DNA of 64,000 nucleotides from Bacillus methanolicus PB1 (GCF_000262755.1 NZ_AFEU01000001.1:558001-622000), one strand, 5' to 3'. Counted from the first letter of the stretch, positions 17,642 to 28,739 are shown. Numbers and translations are program-made. Notes: a model not told the origin generated them from the sequence alone.

Positions 17642-17735
17642 CGGGCTGACTCAAATGGATCTGACTCTTCGGCAATGACAATATATACAATGGATTTATT
17701 AATATTTGGGGTTTGGCCCCGTCGGCTAATCAAGT
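17642..17735. repeat. GGGTC-family repeat, degenerate
   Basis: GGGCTGACTCA (17643-17653), GGATCTGACTC (17657-17667), an AT-rich centre with ATATATACAATGG, then GGGGTTTGGCCCC (17708-17720) and GTCGGCT. The right arms have drifted (GTTTGGCCCC for GTCTGACCCC). It is downstream of the small gene at 17424. Confidence 0.7.
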
Positions 17736-17808
17736 TGTAAATATGTAAAAAACGGTCGAAATGCATGTAAAAGATTGAAAATTTATAATAGTATTTTTTA
17801 TCAAATTG

Positions 17809-17825
17809 TTGTATTATTAATACAA
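17809..17825. other. Perfect 17-bp palindrome
   Basis: TTGTATTATTAATACAA is a perfect dyad about a central T. It lies in a 270-bp gene-free stretch between convergent genes, so it is not obviously a promoter operator. Confidence 0.5.
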
Positions 17826-17929
17826 ACGTAAATACATTAACGGATAAAAGAAAATATTTCTTTGCACAGAAAGTCCAATTCTTTTCATCATTTTTCCTAT
17901 TTGGATCGGTTTTACTGCTGTATTAATTA

Positions 17930-17945
17930 GGATTTAGCTAAATCC
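17930..17945. other. Perfect 16-bp palindrome
   Basis: GGATTTAGCTAAATCC is perfectly self-complementary with no spacer. It lies 20 bp from the oppF terminator. No gene starts nearby. Confidence 0.5.
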
Positions 17946-17965
17946 ACCGAGAAACTTATGCAAAC

Positions 17966-17996
17966 AGAAAACGATCTCAAACTTGAGATCGTTTTT
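17966..17996 (-). terminator. Intrinsic terminator of the opp operon
   Basis: Arms AAAACGATCTCAA (17968-17980) and TTGAGATCGTTTT (17983-17995). A-runs and T-runs on both sides make it bidirectional. It lies 15 bp beyond the oppF stop. Confidence 0.88.
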
Positions 17997-18010
17997 CGAT
18001 ACCTGCTTAC

Positions 18011-18946
18011 TTATTTTTTGATCTGTGCCTTATATTGCGCAAATTCTTTTTCAGAGCAGTAAACAAAATGGCCCGGACTTATTTCACGCATTTTAAGTTG
18101 TTCATCATCTGAATAATTATGAACTCTAGGATCATATGGTATTCTTCTCCGCGTCCTTTCGGTTTCCGGATCTGGAAGAGGGATCGCAGATAACAGTGAC
18201 TTCGTGTACGGGTGCATCGGATTTTTATAAAGTTCATTTGCCGGTGCAAGTTCCACCAATTTTCCAAAGTACATAACACCGATGCGATCACTGATATATT
18301 TCACCATGGACAGGTCGTGAGCAATAAATAAGTACGTTAGTCCTTTTTCACGCTGAAGCTTTTTCAACAAGTTCACAACCTGTGCCTGAATCGAAACGTC
18401 CAGCGCAGAAATAGGCTCGTCCGCAATAATAAATTCCGGTTCTACAGCGAGAGCACGGGCAATTCCAATACGCTGCCTTTGGCCTCCGGAAAATTCATGC
18501 GGGTAACGGTTAGCATGTTCTTTGTTTAATCCAACGGTTTCAAGCAATTCATATACTCTTTGCATCCGCTCTTGTTTGTTTTTCGCTAAACCATGAATAT
18601 CAATGCCTTCTGCAATGATATCCGCAACCGTCATCCTTGGATTCAAAGAAGCATACGGATCTTGGAAAATCATTTGCATTTTGCGGTTGAATTTTTTCAA
18701 TTCTTTCGGTGATTTTTTTCCATGGACATTTTCGCCTTTAAAAAGGACTTCTCCTTCTGTAGCATCGTAAAGACGAATAATTGTCCGGCCGGTTGTTGAC
18801 TTGCCGCATCCTGATTCGCCAACAAGGCCAAGTGTTTCACCCTTATAAATATCAAAAGTCACCCCGTCAACCGCTTTTACCATATTTGGTTTTCCAACAT
18901 TAAAATATTGTTTTAGATTCTTTATTTCAAGAAGTTTTTCAGGCAT
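18011..18946 (-). CDS. oppF: Oligopeptide ABC transporter ATP-binding protein OppF
   Basis: One of the two cytoplasmic ATPases of the Opp importer. The 311-residue protein has Walker A GESGCGKS (43-50), signature HEFSGGQRQR, Walker B FIIADEPISALD and the H-loop IAHDLSMV. The C-terminal oligopeptide-type extension is present but short and lacks the usual Cys-rich cluster, ending VYCSEKEF. It is the last gene of the minus-strand oppABCDF operon, starting 1 bp after oppD. In B. subtilis this system imports peptides, including Phr and competence pheromones. Confidence 0.95.
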   Translation of the reverse strand: MPEKLLEIKNLKQYFNVGKPNMVKAVDGVTFDIYKGETLGLVGESGCGKSTTGRTIIRLYDATEGEVLFKGENVHGKKSPKELKKFNRKMQMIFQDPYASLNPRMTVADIIAEGIDIHGLAKNKQERMQRVYELLETVGLNKEHANRYPHEFSGGQRQRIGIARALAVEPEFIIADEPISALDVSIQAQVVNLLKKLQREKGLTYLFIAHDLSMVKYISDRIGVMYFGKLVELAPANELYKNPMHPYTKSLLSAIPLPDPETERTRRRIPYDPRVHNYSDDEQLKMREISPGHFVYCSEKEFAQYKAQIKK

Positions 18947-18947
18947 A

Positions 18948-20015
18948 TTACTTACCCTCCTTTACTATAATTGGCTTTTCAAAAGCGGAGGATATTTTGC
19001 GCATACGCTTCTTTACTGCTTCTGGCGGTTCAACCTTAGGTGCATCCGGATGAAGAAGCCATGTTCTTGCAAAATGCGTTTCTGAAATTTGGAACATTGG
19101 CGGCTCTTCTTCAAAATCGATCGCCAGTGCATACTTATTCCTCGGTGCAAAAGCATCTCCTTTAGGAGGGTTCGTTAAATCAGGTGGCGTTCCCGGAATA
19201 GCAGCCAGCTCTGCTTTCTCATCATTCTCAAGGCTTGGCATTGATGTAAGCAAACCCCATGTATACGGATGGCGAGGATCATAAAATATCTCATCAACAG
19301 TACCCATTTCGACAATTTGGCCTGCATACATTACTGCTACTCGATCAGCCATATTGGCTACAACGCCAAGATCGTGGGTAATAAAAATGATCGATGTACC
19401 CATTTTTTTCTGAAGGTCTTTCATAAGCTCTAAAATTTGCGCTTGAATGGTAACATCAAGTGCGGTTGTCGGTTCGTCGGCAATTAACAATTTTGGATTT
19501 GCTGCAAGTGCAATCGCAATCATCGCACGCTGCCTCATTCCTCCGGAAAATTCATGCGGATATTGGTTAACGCGTTTTTCCGGCATTGGAATCCCAACTA
19601 AACGAAGCAGTTCAATTGCACGTTCTTTTGCTTTGGAAGTCGGCATATTTTGATGTTTGATGAGAACTTCCATAATTTGACGTCCGACTTTCATAGTCGG
19701 ATTCAAAGATGTCATAGGATCCTGGAAAATCATGCTGATTTCTTTCCCGCGAATTTTTTCCATTTGTTTATCTGTTTTAGAAACAATATCTTCGCCATTA
19801 AACAAAATTTGCCCGCCTGTAATTTTGCCGGGCGGCATCGGAATTAATTTCATTATCGTTTGCGATGTAACACTTTTTCCTGACCCTGATTCGCCAACGA
19901 TTGCAAGAGTCTCGCCCTTATAAAGGTCAAAGCTGACACCGCGAACAGCTTTCACTTCTCCTCCATATGTCTGGAATGAGACTTCCAAATTTTTAACTTC
20001 GAGTAATTTTTCCAT
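18948..20015 (-). CDS. oppD: Oligopeptide ABC transporter ATP-binding protein OppD
   Basis: Second ATPase of the Opp importer, 355 residues. Walker A GESGSGKS is at 41-48, the ABC signature is HEFSGGMRQR, Walker B is [12 protein letters not shown] and the switch region is ITHDLGVV. The C-terminal part continues with the oligopeptide/dipeptide extension (AAIPGTPPDLTNPPKGDAF). It is positioned between oppC (12 bp away) and oppF (1 bp). The order A-B-C-D-F equals that in B. subtilis. Confidence 0.96.
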   Translation of the reverse strand: MEKLLEVKNLEVSFQTYGGEVKAVRGVSFDLYKGETLAIVGESGSGKSVTSQTIMKLIPMPPGKITGGQILFNGEDIVSKTDKQMEKIRGKEISMIFQDPMTSLNPTMKVGRQIMEVLIKHQNMPTSKAKERAIELLRLVGIPMPEKRVNQYPHEFSGGMRQRAMIAIALAANPKLLIADEPTTALDVTIQAQILELMKDLQKKMGTSIIFITHDLGVVANMADRVAVMYAGQIVEMGTVDEIFYDPRHPYTWGLLTSMPSLENDEKAELAAIPGTPPDLTNPPKGDAFAPRNKYALAIDFEEEPPMFQISETHFARTWLLHPDAPKVEPPEAVKKRMRKISSAFEKPIIVKEGK

Positions 20016-20027
20016 TTTCTCACTCCC

Positions 20028-20945
20028 TTATTTGCGTAATCTTGGATCTAATGCATCGCGGAGACCGTCCCCGATGACGTTAAAAGCAAAGATCGTTAAG
20101 CTAATAAGCGTTGCAGGGAAGAATAAACGCCATGGGTAGTATTTTAATGCCGGCAGACCTTCTGATGCCATCGTTCCCCAGCTGGCCAACGGAGGTGTTA
20201 ACCCGAGACCTATAAAGCTTAAGAATGATTCTGTAAAGATAGCTGTAGGAATTGTCAATGTCATAGTAACAAGAATTTGACCCATTGCATTCGGAATCAA
20301 GTGGCGCATCATAATGCGTGATGTGCTTGCTCCCAACGTTTTCGCCGCAAGTACATATTCCTGGTTTTTTAGTGACAATACTTGTCCGCGGACGATCCGC
20401 GCCATATTAATCCAGCCGGTAATCGTTATGGCAAGAATCATTGTACCTAAACCTTGTCCTAACACTACCATTAAAATAATAACTAAGAGCAAATAAGGAA
20501 CACCGTATAAAATATCGGCGATGCGCATCATTATTTCATCAGTGCGTCCGCCTTTATAACCGGAAATGCCTCCCCATATAACACCGATAAAAAAGTCGAT
20601 AAGTGCCGCTGCCACTCCTATAAATAGAGAGATTCGTGCACCTTCCCATGCCCTGGCAAAAACGTCGCGGCCGAGATCATCGGTTCCGAACCAATGCTCT
20701 GATGATGGCGGTTTATTCGTATTCGTTAAATCGTTTGTTGCATAATCATATTCTGTCATATATGGTCCAAAGATTGCCATAAAAATAAGTAAAACCAAAA
20801 GTACGACTCCAAACATGGCAAGCTTGTTTTTTCGAAAGCGAATAAACACGTCTTTCCAGAAAGAAAGACTAGGTTTTGAGATTTTTTCTGCGTCTGATGT
20901 TTTAGGTCCAACAATTTGAAATTTCTCTTTTGATATCTGCTGCAT
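20028..20945 (-). CDS. oppC: Oligopeptide ABC transporter permease OppC
   Basis: Integral membrane permease of 305 residues. A cytoplasmic N-terminus is followed by a first helix (KLAMFGVVLLVLLIFMAIFG) and the OppC-N domain with the GTDDLGRDVFARAWEGAR motif. The binding-protein-dependent permease core follows, with the EAA loop AAKTLGASTSRIMMRHLIPN. It ends DALDPRLRK, the usual OppC terminus. It pairs with OppB to form the pore. Two bases separate it from the oppB stop. Confidence 0.95.
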   Translation of the reverse strand: MQQISKEKFQIVGPKTSDAEKISKPSLSFWKDVFIRFRKNKLAMFGVVLLVLLIFMAIFGPYMTEYDYATNDLTNTNKPPSSEHWFGTDDLGRDVFARAWEGARISLFIGVAAALIDFFIGVIWGGISGYKGGRTDEIMMRIADILYGVPYLLLVIILMVVLGQGLGTMILAITITGWINMARIVRGQVLSLKNQEYVLAAKTLGASTSRIMMRHLIPNAMGQILVTMTLTIPTAIFTESFLSFIGLGLTPPLASWGTMASEGLPALKYYPWRLFFPATLISLTIFAFNVIGDGLRDALDPRLRK

Positions 20946-20947
20946 TG

Positions 20948-21883
20948 TTACTCTCCTTTCTTTCCGCCGGCCAATTTGATACGCGGGTCAATTAAACTGT
21001 ACAATATGTCGACAAGGAGAACAGACGCTAAAAGTAAAATACTGTAAAAGACAGTTACACCCATTATAACAGTATAATCGCGATTGGTGATGCTAAGGAC
21101 AAAGTGACTGCCTAGACCCGGGATACCGAAAATCTGTTCGATTACGAAACTCCCGGTAATGATTCCTGCAGAAAGCGGTCCCAAATAGGAAACAACCGGT
21201 AAGAGTGCATTTCGGATTGTATGTTTCATCGTAATAACACCTTGGCTTAGACCTTTTGCTTTTGCAGTTTTAATATAGTCATTACTTAACACTTCCAGCA
21301 TACTGGAACGTGTTAAACGGGCAATAAATGCCATCGGCGTTGAAGCAAGCGCCAATGCAGGCAAAACAGAATGCATAAATGATTCCCAGCGGGCAACAGG
21401 AAAAATCCCCATTTTAATAGCCAAAAAGTATTGCAAGAACGTAGCCATAATAAAAGACGGAACAGAGATTCCTGCAACAGCAATGATCATGGCTGAATAA
21501 TCTTGCCATTTATTATGTTTCAGTGCAGCAATTACTCCTAATACAATACCGAATACAACTGCGATTAAGATTGCTTCAATTCCCAATGCCAGCGATACTG
21601 GAAAGCCTTCGTTTATTAAATCATTAACGGTGCGTGCTTTGTATTTAAATGAAGGACCTAGATCCCATTGAACAATTCTTTTTAGATAATCACCATACTG
21701 TACATACCAAGGTTTATCAAGTCCGTAGTGTTCATTGAGGCTCGCCTCAATTTCAGGAGGCAGCTGCTTTTCTGATGTAAAAGGGTTTCCTGGTGCTAAT
21801 CTCATTAAGAAAAACGTTGCTGTAATAATTAACCATAAGGAAATTGCCATATACAGCAAACGTTTTGAAATGTATTTTGCCAA
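20948..21883 (-). CDS. oppB: Oligopeptide ABC transporter permease OppB
   Basis: Membrane permease of 311 residues when started at the TTG at 21883 ([12 protein letters not shown]). That TTG has GGAGG 8 bp upstream; the longer frame starting with ATG at 21898 runs through the ribosome site itself. The length equals B. subtilis OppB. Six predicted helices; EAA loop [25 protein letters not shown]; the C-terminus is [18 protein letters not shown]. The oppA-oppB gap holds a strong hairpin that probably lowers downstream gene expression relative to oppA. Confidence 0.94.
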   Translation of the reverse strand: MAKYISKRLLYMAISLWLIITATFFLMRLAPGNPFTSEKQLPPEIEASLNEHYGLDKPWYVQYGDYLKRIVQWDLGPSFKYKARTVNDLINEGFPVSLALGIEAILIAVVFGIVLGVIAALKHNKWQDYSAMIIAVAGISVPSFIMATFLQYFLAIKMGIFPVARWESFMHSVLPALALASTPMAFIARLTRSSMLEVLSNDYIKTAKAKGLSQGVITMKHTIRNALLPVVSYLGPLSAGIITGSFVIEQIFGIPGLGSHFVLSITNRDYTVIMGVTVFYSILLLASVLLVDILYSLIDPRIKLAGGKKGE

Positions 21884-21929
21884 AAGACACACCTCCATTT
21901 TTTTCTAATAAGAGCTTTATTCAGAAACG

Positions 21930-21960
21930 AAGGTATATGGGCATAAAGCCCATATACCTT
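21930..21960 (-). promoter_or_regulatory. Intercistronic hairpin between oppA and oppB
   Basis: Thirteen-bp perfect arms AAGGTATATGGGC (21930-21942) and GCCCATATACCTT (21948-21960) with a 5-nt loop, 28 bp after the oppA stop. No T-run follows on the minus strand. Such hairpins often stabilise the upstream binding-protein message or partly terminate. Confidence 0.7.
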
Positions 21961-21987
21961 TGGTGATTTTTCATTCAATTTTGGTGA

Positions 21988-23637
21988 TTATTCAAAATAA
22001 GCCCACTTTAATTGAACCTCGCCAAGACCAGACATCACTGCGTCTTTGAGGTTATCTTTTTGAACCCATGTGTTAGTGTAGAAATAAATTGGCGCAACAG
22101 GCATTTCATCGATAAAGATTTCTTCAGCATCTTTTAACATTTGAAGACGTTTTTCAGGATCTCTTTCTTTTTGAGAATCAATTAGGAGTTTCTTAAATTC
22201 AGCGTTCTCCCAGAATGTATTGTTGTTACCGCCATTTTTTTCGCGGTACAGCTCAAGGAAGTTGATTGGATCGTTAAAGTCACCCAACCATCCCATACGG
22301 CCGATCATGAAATCACCGGTGTGAAGTTTATCGATGTAAACATTCCACTCAGCATTGTCAAGAGTTACTTCAATGCCAAGGTCTTTCTTCCACATATCTT
22401 GGATCGCTTGAGCGACTTTTTGGTGTGCTTCATCTGTGTTATAAGAAAGCGTGATTGGCGGTAATTCAGAAACGTCTTTTAATCCTAGTTCTTTTAAGCC
22501 TTTAGCCAAGAACTCTTTTGCTTTCTTCACATCATGATCCTTGAAATAACCTTTTTCGTTTTCTTTGAACATGGAAGGAGGAACAGCTGCCATCGCAGGA
22601 ATTTCTCCGCCTTGAGTAATGTTTTCTACAATTGCTTTACGGTTGATTGCATAAGCTAAAGCCTTGCGAATGTTTACGTTGTTTAAAGGCGTTTTTTCAG
22701 TTTGGAACTTATACCAATAAGTACTTGCAATTGGCTCCACATGGAGTTTTCCTTCATCCTTCAATTGCGGAAGAACGTCAGTCGGAAGCTCTCCAAATGG
22801 CTTACCTGCCCAATCCAAATCACCGTTATCAAACATAGAAAGCTCAGTATTAGGTTCGTTGATCATGTACATTTCAATTTTTTCAAGTTTTACAGCATCA
22901 GCATCCCAGTAATTTTCGTTCTTTTCAAGAATGATTTTGTCGCTGTGAGACCATTCCACCATTTTGAAAGGTCCGTTAGAAGTATATTGATCCCCTGCAT
23001 CAGTATGCCACTTTGGATTTTTTTCAGCAATTTTGCTGTTTACAGGGAAATAAGTATAAAACGCTGTTAACTCCAGGAAGTATGGAGTTGGATTTTCAAG
23101 AGTAACTTCCAAAGTTTTGTCATCAATTGCTTTAACGCCTACTGCATCAAGGGAACCTTTGCCTTCGTTGGCAGCTTGTGCACCTTTTATGTAGTAGAGC
23201 TGATAAGCATATTGAGATTCGTTTTTAGGATCAAGAGCCCATTTCCAAGCATATACGAAGTCATGGGCAGTTACAGGGTCTCCGTTTGTCCATTTCGCAT
23301 CTTCGCGAATCTTAAAAGTGTACTTTGTCAAATCATCGGATTTAGTGATTTCTTCTGCCATAGCAGGCTGAGGCTCACCATTTTTGTCGATACGAGTCAG
23401 TCCTTCAAAAGTTTGATATAACACGTTACTGGAAACTGAATCGTTTGCCAAACCAGGATGTAAAGAATACGGCTCTGTTTTGATGTTTACACGAAATTCT
23501 TGAGGCACATCCGGATTAGCCCCGCCGTCCCCTTTTTTGTCTTTGTCGCCGTCCGCACTGTCTCCGCCGCCGCATGCAGCGAGAAACATGCTCAAAACAA
23601 GCAACATGCTGAAAAAGATTGATAATCTTTTTTTCAC
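21988..23637 (-). CDS. oppA: Oligopeptide-binding lipoprotein OppA
   Basis: Extracellular substrate-binding component, anchored by a lipid. The start is the GTG at 23637, after a GGGGGGG ribosome site; the 35 codons upstream in the open frame are not coding. The 549-residue product has a lipoprotein signal (KKRLSIFFSMLLVLSMFLAAC) with the modified Cys at about residue 22, then a Gly/Asp-rich linker. The SBP family 5 core follows, including GPFKMVEWSHSDKIILEKNENYW. The length fits B. subtilis OppA (545). A TTGAAA-17 bp-TATAAT promoter with a cre-like site lies about 290-335 bp upstream. Confidence 0.95.
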   Translation of the reverse strand: MKKRLSIFFSMLLVLSMFLAACGGGDSADGDKDKKGDGGANPDVPQEFRVNIKTEPYSLHPGLANDSVSSNVLYQTFEGLTRIDKNGEPQPAMAEEITKSDDLTKYTFKIREDAKWTNGDPVTAHDFVYAWKWALDPKNESQYAYQLYYIKGAQAANEGKGSLDAVGVKAIDDKTLEVTLENPTPYFLELTAFYTYFPVNSKIAEKNPKWHTDAGDQYTSNGPFKMVEWSHSDKIILEKNENYWDADAVKLEKIEMYMINEPNTELSMFDNGDLDWAGKPFGELPTDVLPQLKDEGKLHVEPIASTYWYKFQTEKTPLNNVNIRKALAYAINRKAIVENITQGGEIPAMAAVPPSMFKENEKGYFKDHDVKKAKEFLAKGLKELGLKDVSELPPITLSYNTDEAHQKVAQAIQDMWKKDLGIEVTLDNAEWNVYIDKLHTGDFMIGRMGWLGDFNDPINFLELYREKNGGNNNTFWENAEFKKLLIDSQKERDPEKRLQMLKDAEEIFIDEMPVAPIYFYTNTWVQKDNLKDAVMSGLGEVQLKWAYFE

Positions 23638-23924
23638 GGTTTTACCCCCCCGTATAAATATTACGCAAACGCTCTTTACGATATGTCCTTCCTTCTCTAA
23701 ACAACTGTACGCCTCAAGTATATTTCTTAAATAATCTGTCAATTTAAATCAATAAATTTTTGGGAATATTTAGAAATACACAAAAAAACAAGTTTATAAT
23801 TTTTCTATCAATCATACTCTTTATCTGAAAAATTCAGAGTTAAATGAATGATCGATAGTTATAAACTGTCTGAAAGTTTCCCCTGAGATTTACAGTTTTT
23901 TCAATAAATTGTAACAATTTCGTA

Positions 23925-23974
23925 ATGAAAGCGTTTGTTAGGTTTATTATAAATAGTTAAAAACATTATTTCAA
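23925..23974 (-). promoter_or_regulatory. oppA promoter with overlapping cre-like (CcpA) site
   Basis: On the minus strand TTGAAA (23969-23974), exactly 17 bp, then TATAAT (23946-23951), a near-perfect sigma-A promoter. The sequence TAACAAACGCTTTCAT (23925-23940) spans the expected +1 and resembles the CcpA cre consensus. About 285 bp of untranslated leader would separate it from the oppA start. Confidence 0.55.
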
Positions 23975-24204
23975 GTAAGTTTTCATTTCAGAAAATATTA
24001 TATTGCAAATATATTGCCGTCAGTATCATGAAATCAAAAATTTTTTTGACAATTTCTTAGGAAATATTTTTTAAATATTTATTTTTAAGGGCTTATTGTG
24101 GCAAAATAATAAAAAGCAGCCATTTCCTGCAACTTGTATAAATACAGCTCCTCTTGATTTTTTTACTTATTTAGGATATTTTATTTATTACTTAAGACTA
24201 ATAT
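23975..24204. other. AT-rich spacer between divergent oppA and trpS leaders
   Basis: No open frame with a ribosome site. A TTGATT-17 bp-TATTTT pair near 24154-24183 on the + strand is a weak promoter candidate for the trpS leader. Confidence 0.4.
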
Positions 24205-25538
<1,334 letters not shown>

Positions 25539-25549
25539 AGAGTACAAAA

Positions 25550-25580
25550 AATTAGGAGCTGTAAGTTCAGCTCCTTTAAT
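25550..25580 (+). terminator. Terminator of trpS
   Basis: Arms AGGAGCTG (25554-25561) and CAGCTCCT (25568-25575), followed by TTAATTT. The downstream edge overlaps the stop codon of the convergent yjbA. Confidence 0.8.
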
Positions 25581-26322
25581 TTACTTTTGGGCCGTGTTCC
25601 ATTTCCCACAACTTTTCAAAGAACGGCTGCCCTTTTATGATATTTTCACAAAATTTCTCATGCTTGGTTGACCAACCATGCTTCGTTTCATCAAATAGCA
25701 TTTTCCAAACATCATTGAATGGCAATTGTTGAATTTCTGAATACTTTTCAGGACACCACTCAGTATACCAGTAGCGGACTTCAGCGACATTTTGTGAAGA
25801 ATTCAGTTGATCGAGTGCCATAAACAACAATTGTTTTAATTGTCTTTCTTTTCTCGTCAGGCCTCTCATTAATTCCGGTTCAGGAGACAAAATATGGAAG
25901 TTTTTCGAAGATGTTTCACAGTTAAATCCATAACAGAGGGTTTCTTGATTTTCAATCATTTCATATACTAGCTGCTCTTGTCTTGGAATTAACCGGCTTT
26001 TTCGGATTGGGATATTATAACCTATTGTATCAATTGCCAAAATGCCTGTCCCATCGGAGACGACACAACAATAATCAAGTTGGATTCTTTCGTGATTTCT
26101 CCGTAAATACGCTTTTTGAAAAATATCGTCTAAAAGCTGTTGAGGTAATTCAGAGAGATCGTTTTCAATATAATTAAATAAACCAGCTTCGATTTTTAAA
26201 AGCGGTACTTGGTCTAATAATTCTACACTGTCATCTTTTCTCCATTCATGAAAATGACAGACATTATATCCGTTTTCTTCCCCTTCAAACCAGTTCACCC
26301 AAACATCATGAAGATACAACAT
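25576..26322 (-). CDS. yjbA: UPF0736 protein YjbA
   Basis: A 248-residue soluble protein of the Bacillus-specific UPF0736 family. It has the same length as B. subtilis YjbA when started at the ATG giving [19 protein letters not shown] lies 8 bp upstream of that codon, and two codons of the longer frame are dropped. Notable are an aromatic-rich N-terminus and the segments [17 protein letters not shown] and [28 protein letters not shown]. It stands alone between the app and opp importers and converges on trpS. Function unknown. Confidence 0.9.
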   Translation of the reverse strand: MLYLHDVWVNWFEGEENGYNVCHFHEWRKDDSVELLDQVPLLKIEAGLFNYIENDLSELPQQLLDDIFQKAYLRRNHERIQLDYCCVVSDGTGILAIDTIGYNIPIRKSRLIPRQEQLVYEMIENQETLCYGFNCETSSKNFHILSPEPELMRGLTRKERQLKQLLFMALDQLNSSQNVAEVRYWYTEWCPEKYSEIQQLPFNDVWKMLFDETKHGWSTKHEKFCENIIKGQPFFEKLWEMEHGPKVN

Positions 26323-26417
26323 GATCATAACCCCTCACTTCAAGTAACTGTTTGTCAATCAGTATGGGCAGAGGCGGAAAAAATTATTCCAAATTATTCT
26401 TTTCCTTCCAATGATTT

Positions 26418-26639
26418 TTATATTTTATTGTGATTTTTAGACGGTGCAGAATATATGCTAAGTGAGATAAGAATTAAGCCGAAGGGCAGAAGATAGCATT
26501 CAAATCGAGTGCTGATAAATTGTAAATAATGTATCATCCCATGGCCAGTTGCCAACAAATTTAGATAGGCGATTATGCTGATTCCGCCGGATACTGCCAG
26601 ACTAAATCCAAGCAAAAAGAAAAATAATCTAACTATCAT
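26418..26639 (-). CDS. Small two-span membrane protein, unknown
   Basis: A 73-residue protein with two hydrophobic segments, LFFFLLGFSLAVSGGISIIAYL and ECYLLPFGLILISLSIY. They are linked by a loop containing TGHGMIHYLQFISTRF, and a short basic tail (SKNHNKI) follows. Similar short proteins occur next to yjbA in other Bacillus species as far as I recall, but I assign no name. The ATG was chosen at 26639; an in-frame TTG five codons earlier is possible, and the ribosome site (GAAGAG) is weak. Confidence 0.55.
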   Translation of the reverse strand: MIVRLFFFLLGFSLAVSGGISIIAYLNLLATGHGMIHYLQFISTRFECYLLPFGLILISLSIYSAPSKNHNKI

Positions 26640-26749
26640 ATTTGAACTCTTCAAAAACTCGTTTCATGCAAAATCGCCCCTTATCTAGTCCTTTTTTCTA
26701 CTATTCATATGCATGTCCGCCTTCATTTCTTACTTTTATCTCATTTATT

Positions 26750-26787
26750 AAACAAAAAAATAAAAGCCAAGAAATTCTTGACTTTTA
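26750..26787 (-). terminator. Terminator of the app operon
   Basis: Arms AAAAGCCAAGAA (26762-26773) and TTCTTGACTTTT (26775-26786) with one mismatch. On the minus strand they are followed by ATTTTTTTG. The stem overlaps the appC stop codon. Confidence 0.75.
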
Positions 26788-27699
26788 CTCGTTTATTTTC
26801 GGATCTAAGGCGTCTCTTAATCCTTCTCCAACAAAGTTAAAACTAAGAACAGTAAATAATATCATTAATCCAGGAAAAAGCGGATACCACCAAGAATTTA
26901 ACAGAATTGTTATGTTTTGTCCATCTTGCAGCATATTTCCCCAACTTGCTGTTGGCGGCTGGATTCCAAGTCCTATATAGCTTAGCGCTGATTCTGCTAA
27001 AATAACACTGCCGACTGACAATGTAGCAGAAACAATAATTGGTCCCATCGCATTCGGTAAAATATGAGAAAAAATAATTTTATGCGCCCTTGTTCCAATC
27101 GTTTTTGATGCTAATACAAACTCTCTTGATCTTAATGATAAGAATTCACCTCGAACAAGGCGGGCAGTTGTAGTCCAACCTAACATTGCAAAAATGATAA
27201 TCAGTTTATCTACACCAGGTTTAAAAATCGTTACAAGTGTAATAAGTAAAAAGATTTGGGGAATTGAAAGGACAATGTCGACAAATCTCATATGAACAGC
27301 ATCAATCCATCCGCCAAAATAACCTGCTATAGCTCCGACAACCGTTCCGAATGTTATTGAACCTAAAACTGATGCAAAACCGACTAACAATGAAACTCTG
27401 GCACCGTATAATAATCGAGTAAATAAATCACGCCCAAATCTATCAGTTCCCAGCAAATGTTCTTTACTTGGCGGTTTAAGTCTATCTACTAAACTTTGTT
27501 GTTCAGGGGAAAAAGGTGCAATAACTGGTGCAAGTATTGCAGCACTGATTACAATAAAAAGAAAAATTGCACCGGCAACAGCAAGTTTATTTTTCATAAA
27601 TTTACGTACAAAAATTCTCAGCATCGAATCAGGTTTGCTTTTTACTCCATGTAATGAAATATCTTTTGTTGTTTCTGTTGTTGAATTTGTTTGCGCCAT
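26785..27699 (-). CDS. appC: Oligopeptide ABC transporter permease AppC
   Basis: Second permease of the App importer, 304 residues (B. subtilis AppC 303). N-terminal cytoplasmic part, first helix [21 protein letters not shown], then [20 protein letters not shown] and the EAA loop [20 protein letters not shown]. It ends DALDPKINE. It parallels OppC at 20 kb but is clearly diverged, so the two operons are old paralogues, not a recent duplication. It is the last gene of the minus-strand appDFABC operon. Confidence 0.95.
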   Translation of the reverse strand: MAQTNSTTETTKDISLHGVKSKPDSMLRIFVRKFMKNKLAVAGAIFLFIVISAAILAPVIAPFSPEQQSLVDRLKPPSKEHLLGTDRFGRDLFTRLLYGARVSLLVGFASVLGSITFGTVVGAIAGYFGGWIDAVHMRFVDIVLSIPQIFLLITLVTIFKPGVDKLIIIFAMLGWTTTARLVRGEFLSLRSREFVLASKTIGTRAHKIIFSHILPNAMGPIIVSATLSVGSVILAESALSYIGLGIQPPTASWGNMLQDGQNITILLNSWWYPLFPGLMILFTVLSFNFVGEGLRDALDPKINE

Positions 27700-27714
27700 T
27701 CCCTTGTCACCCCC

Positions 27715-28665
27715 TTAATACTCGATTCTTGGATCAAATATCGCATACAATATGTCTGCGAAAAGGTTACTGATGACTACAAATACCGCAGATATAACCG
27801 TTAATGCCATGATAACAGGATAATCGCGCTGGAATGCAGAATCAATGAATAGTTTGCCAAGACCAGGCCAACCGAATACTGATTCTACAACGACTGCTCC
27901 GCCAATAAAACCCGGTATCATTAATCCGAAAATCGTTATGATCGGAATTAATCCATTTTTAAGTCCATGGTTATAAATGACTTTTCGCTCATTAAATCCT
28001 TTCGCTCTGGCGGTTCTCATATAATCTTGGTTTATCACTTCAATCATGCTTGAGCGGGTGTAACGTGTAAGACTTGCCATATCAGCAGAAGCAAGGACAA
28101 ACGCCGGCATGATTAAATGGTGAATTCGATCCCATATGCTAAACGGCGCATTTAATGTCGCTACACCGCCCGTTGGAAACCATTTTAAATGAACAGCAAA
28201 AACCATAATTAAGATTAAACCTAACCAAAAATTTGGTATAGCTAACCCTAAAAAAGAAGCAACAGTTACTAAATAGTCGAGTTTTGAATAACGTTTTGTA
28301 GCAGATATAATGCCAAAAGGAATCGAAATTAAGAGTGCAATCAGAGTGGATACTGCCATTAAAAGCAGCGTATTTGGCAAACGATTAATAATTAGTTCGA
28401 TGACAGGCGTACCCTTTCTTATTAATGAAGTGCCAAAGTCCCCCTGCAACATATTTCCAAGCCATTTTAAGTATTGGACATGTATCGGGTCATTCAATCC
28501 GTACTTTTCAATAAATTTTTCTTTATCTGCAGGGCTTATATTTGGATCCATCAATAGACTTGCCGGATCGCCTGGAGCCATTTGAATAATCACAAAGGAG
28601 ATAACAGTAATTCCCAGCAACAAAGGGATAGCTGCAAATGTACGTCGGGGGATATATGATAACAT
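27715..28665 (-). CDS. appB: Oligopeptide ABC transporter permease AppB
   Basis: First permease of the App system, 316 residues, equal to B. subtilis AppB. The N-terminal helix (RRTFAAIPLLLGITVISFVIIQ) is followed by MAPGDPASLL, the typical OppB periplasmic start. The EAA loop is RTARAKGFNERKVIYNHGLKNGLIP and the terminus is ADILYAIFDPRIEY. It pairs with AppC, which begins 15 bp downstream. A pair of hairpins sits between it and appA. Confidence 0.95.
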   Translation of the reverse strand: MLSYIPRRTFAAIPLLLGITVISFVIIQMAPGDPASLLMDPNISPADKEKFIEKYGLNDPIHVQYLKWLGNMLQGDFGTSLIRKGTPVIELIINRLPNTLLLMAVSTLIALLISIPFGIISATKRYSKLDYLVTVASFLGLAIPNFWLGLILIMVFAVHLKWFPTGGVATLNAPFSIWDRIHHLIMPAFVLASADMASLTRYTRSSMIEVINQDYMRTARAKGFNERKVIYNHGLKNGLIPIITIFGLMIPGFIGGAVVVESVFGWPGLGKLFIDSAFQRDYPVIMALTVISAVFVVISNLFADILYAIFDPRIEY

Positions 28666-28739
28666 GGCAATTTCTCCTTTGAAAAATAATCGAACTTATT
28701 TAATATGTTTCCAGTAAATAGTCCAGTTTTCTATTTTCA

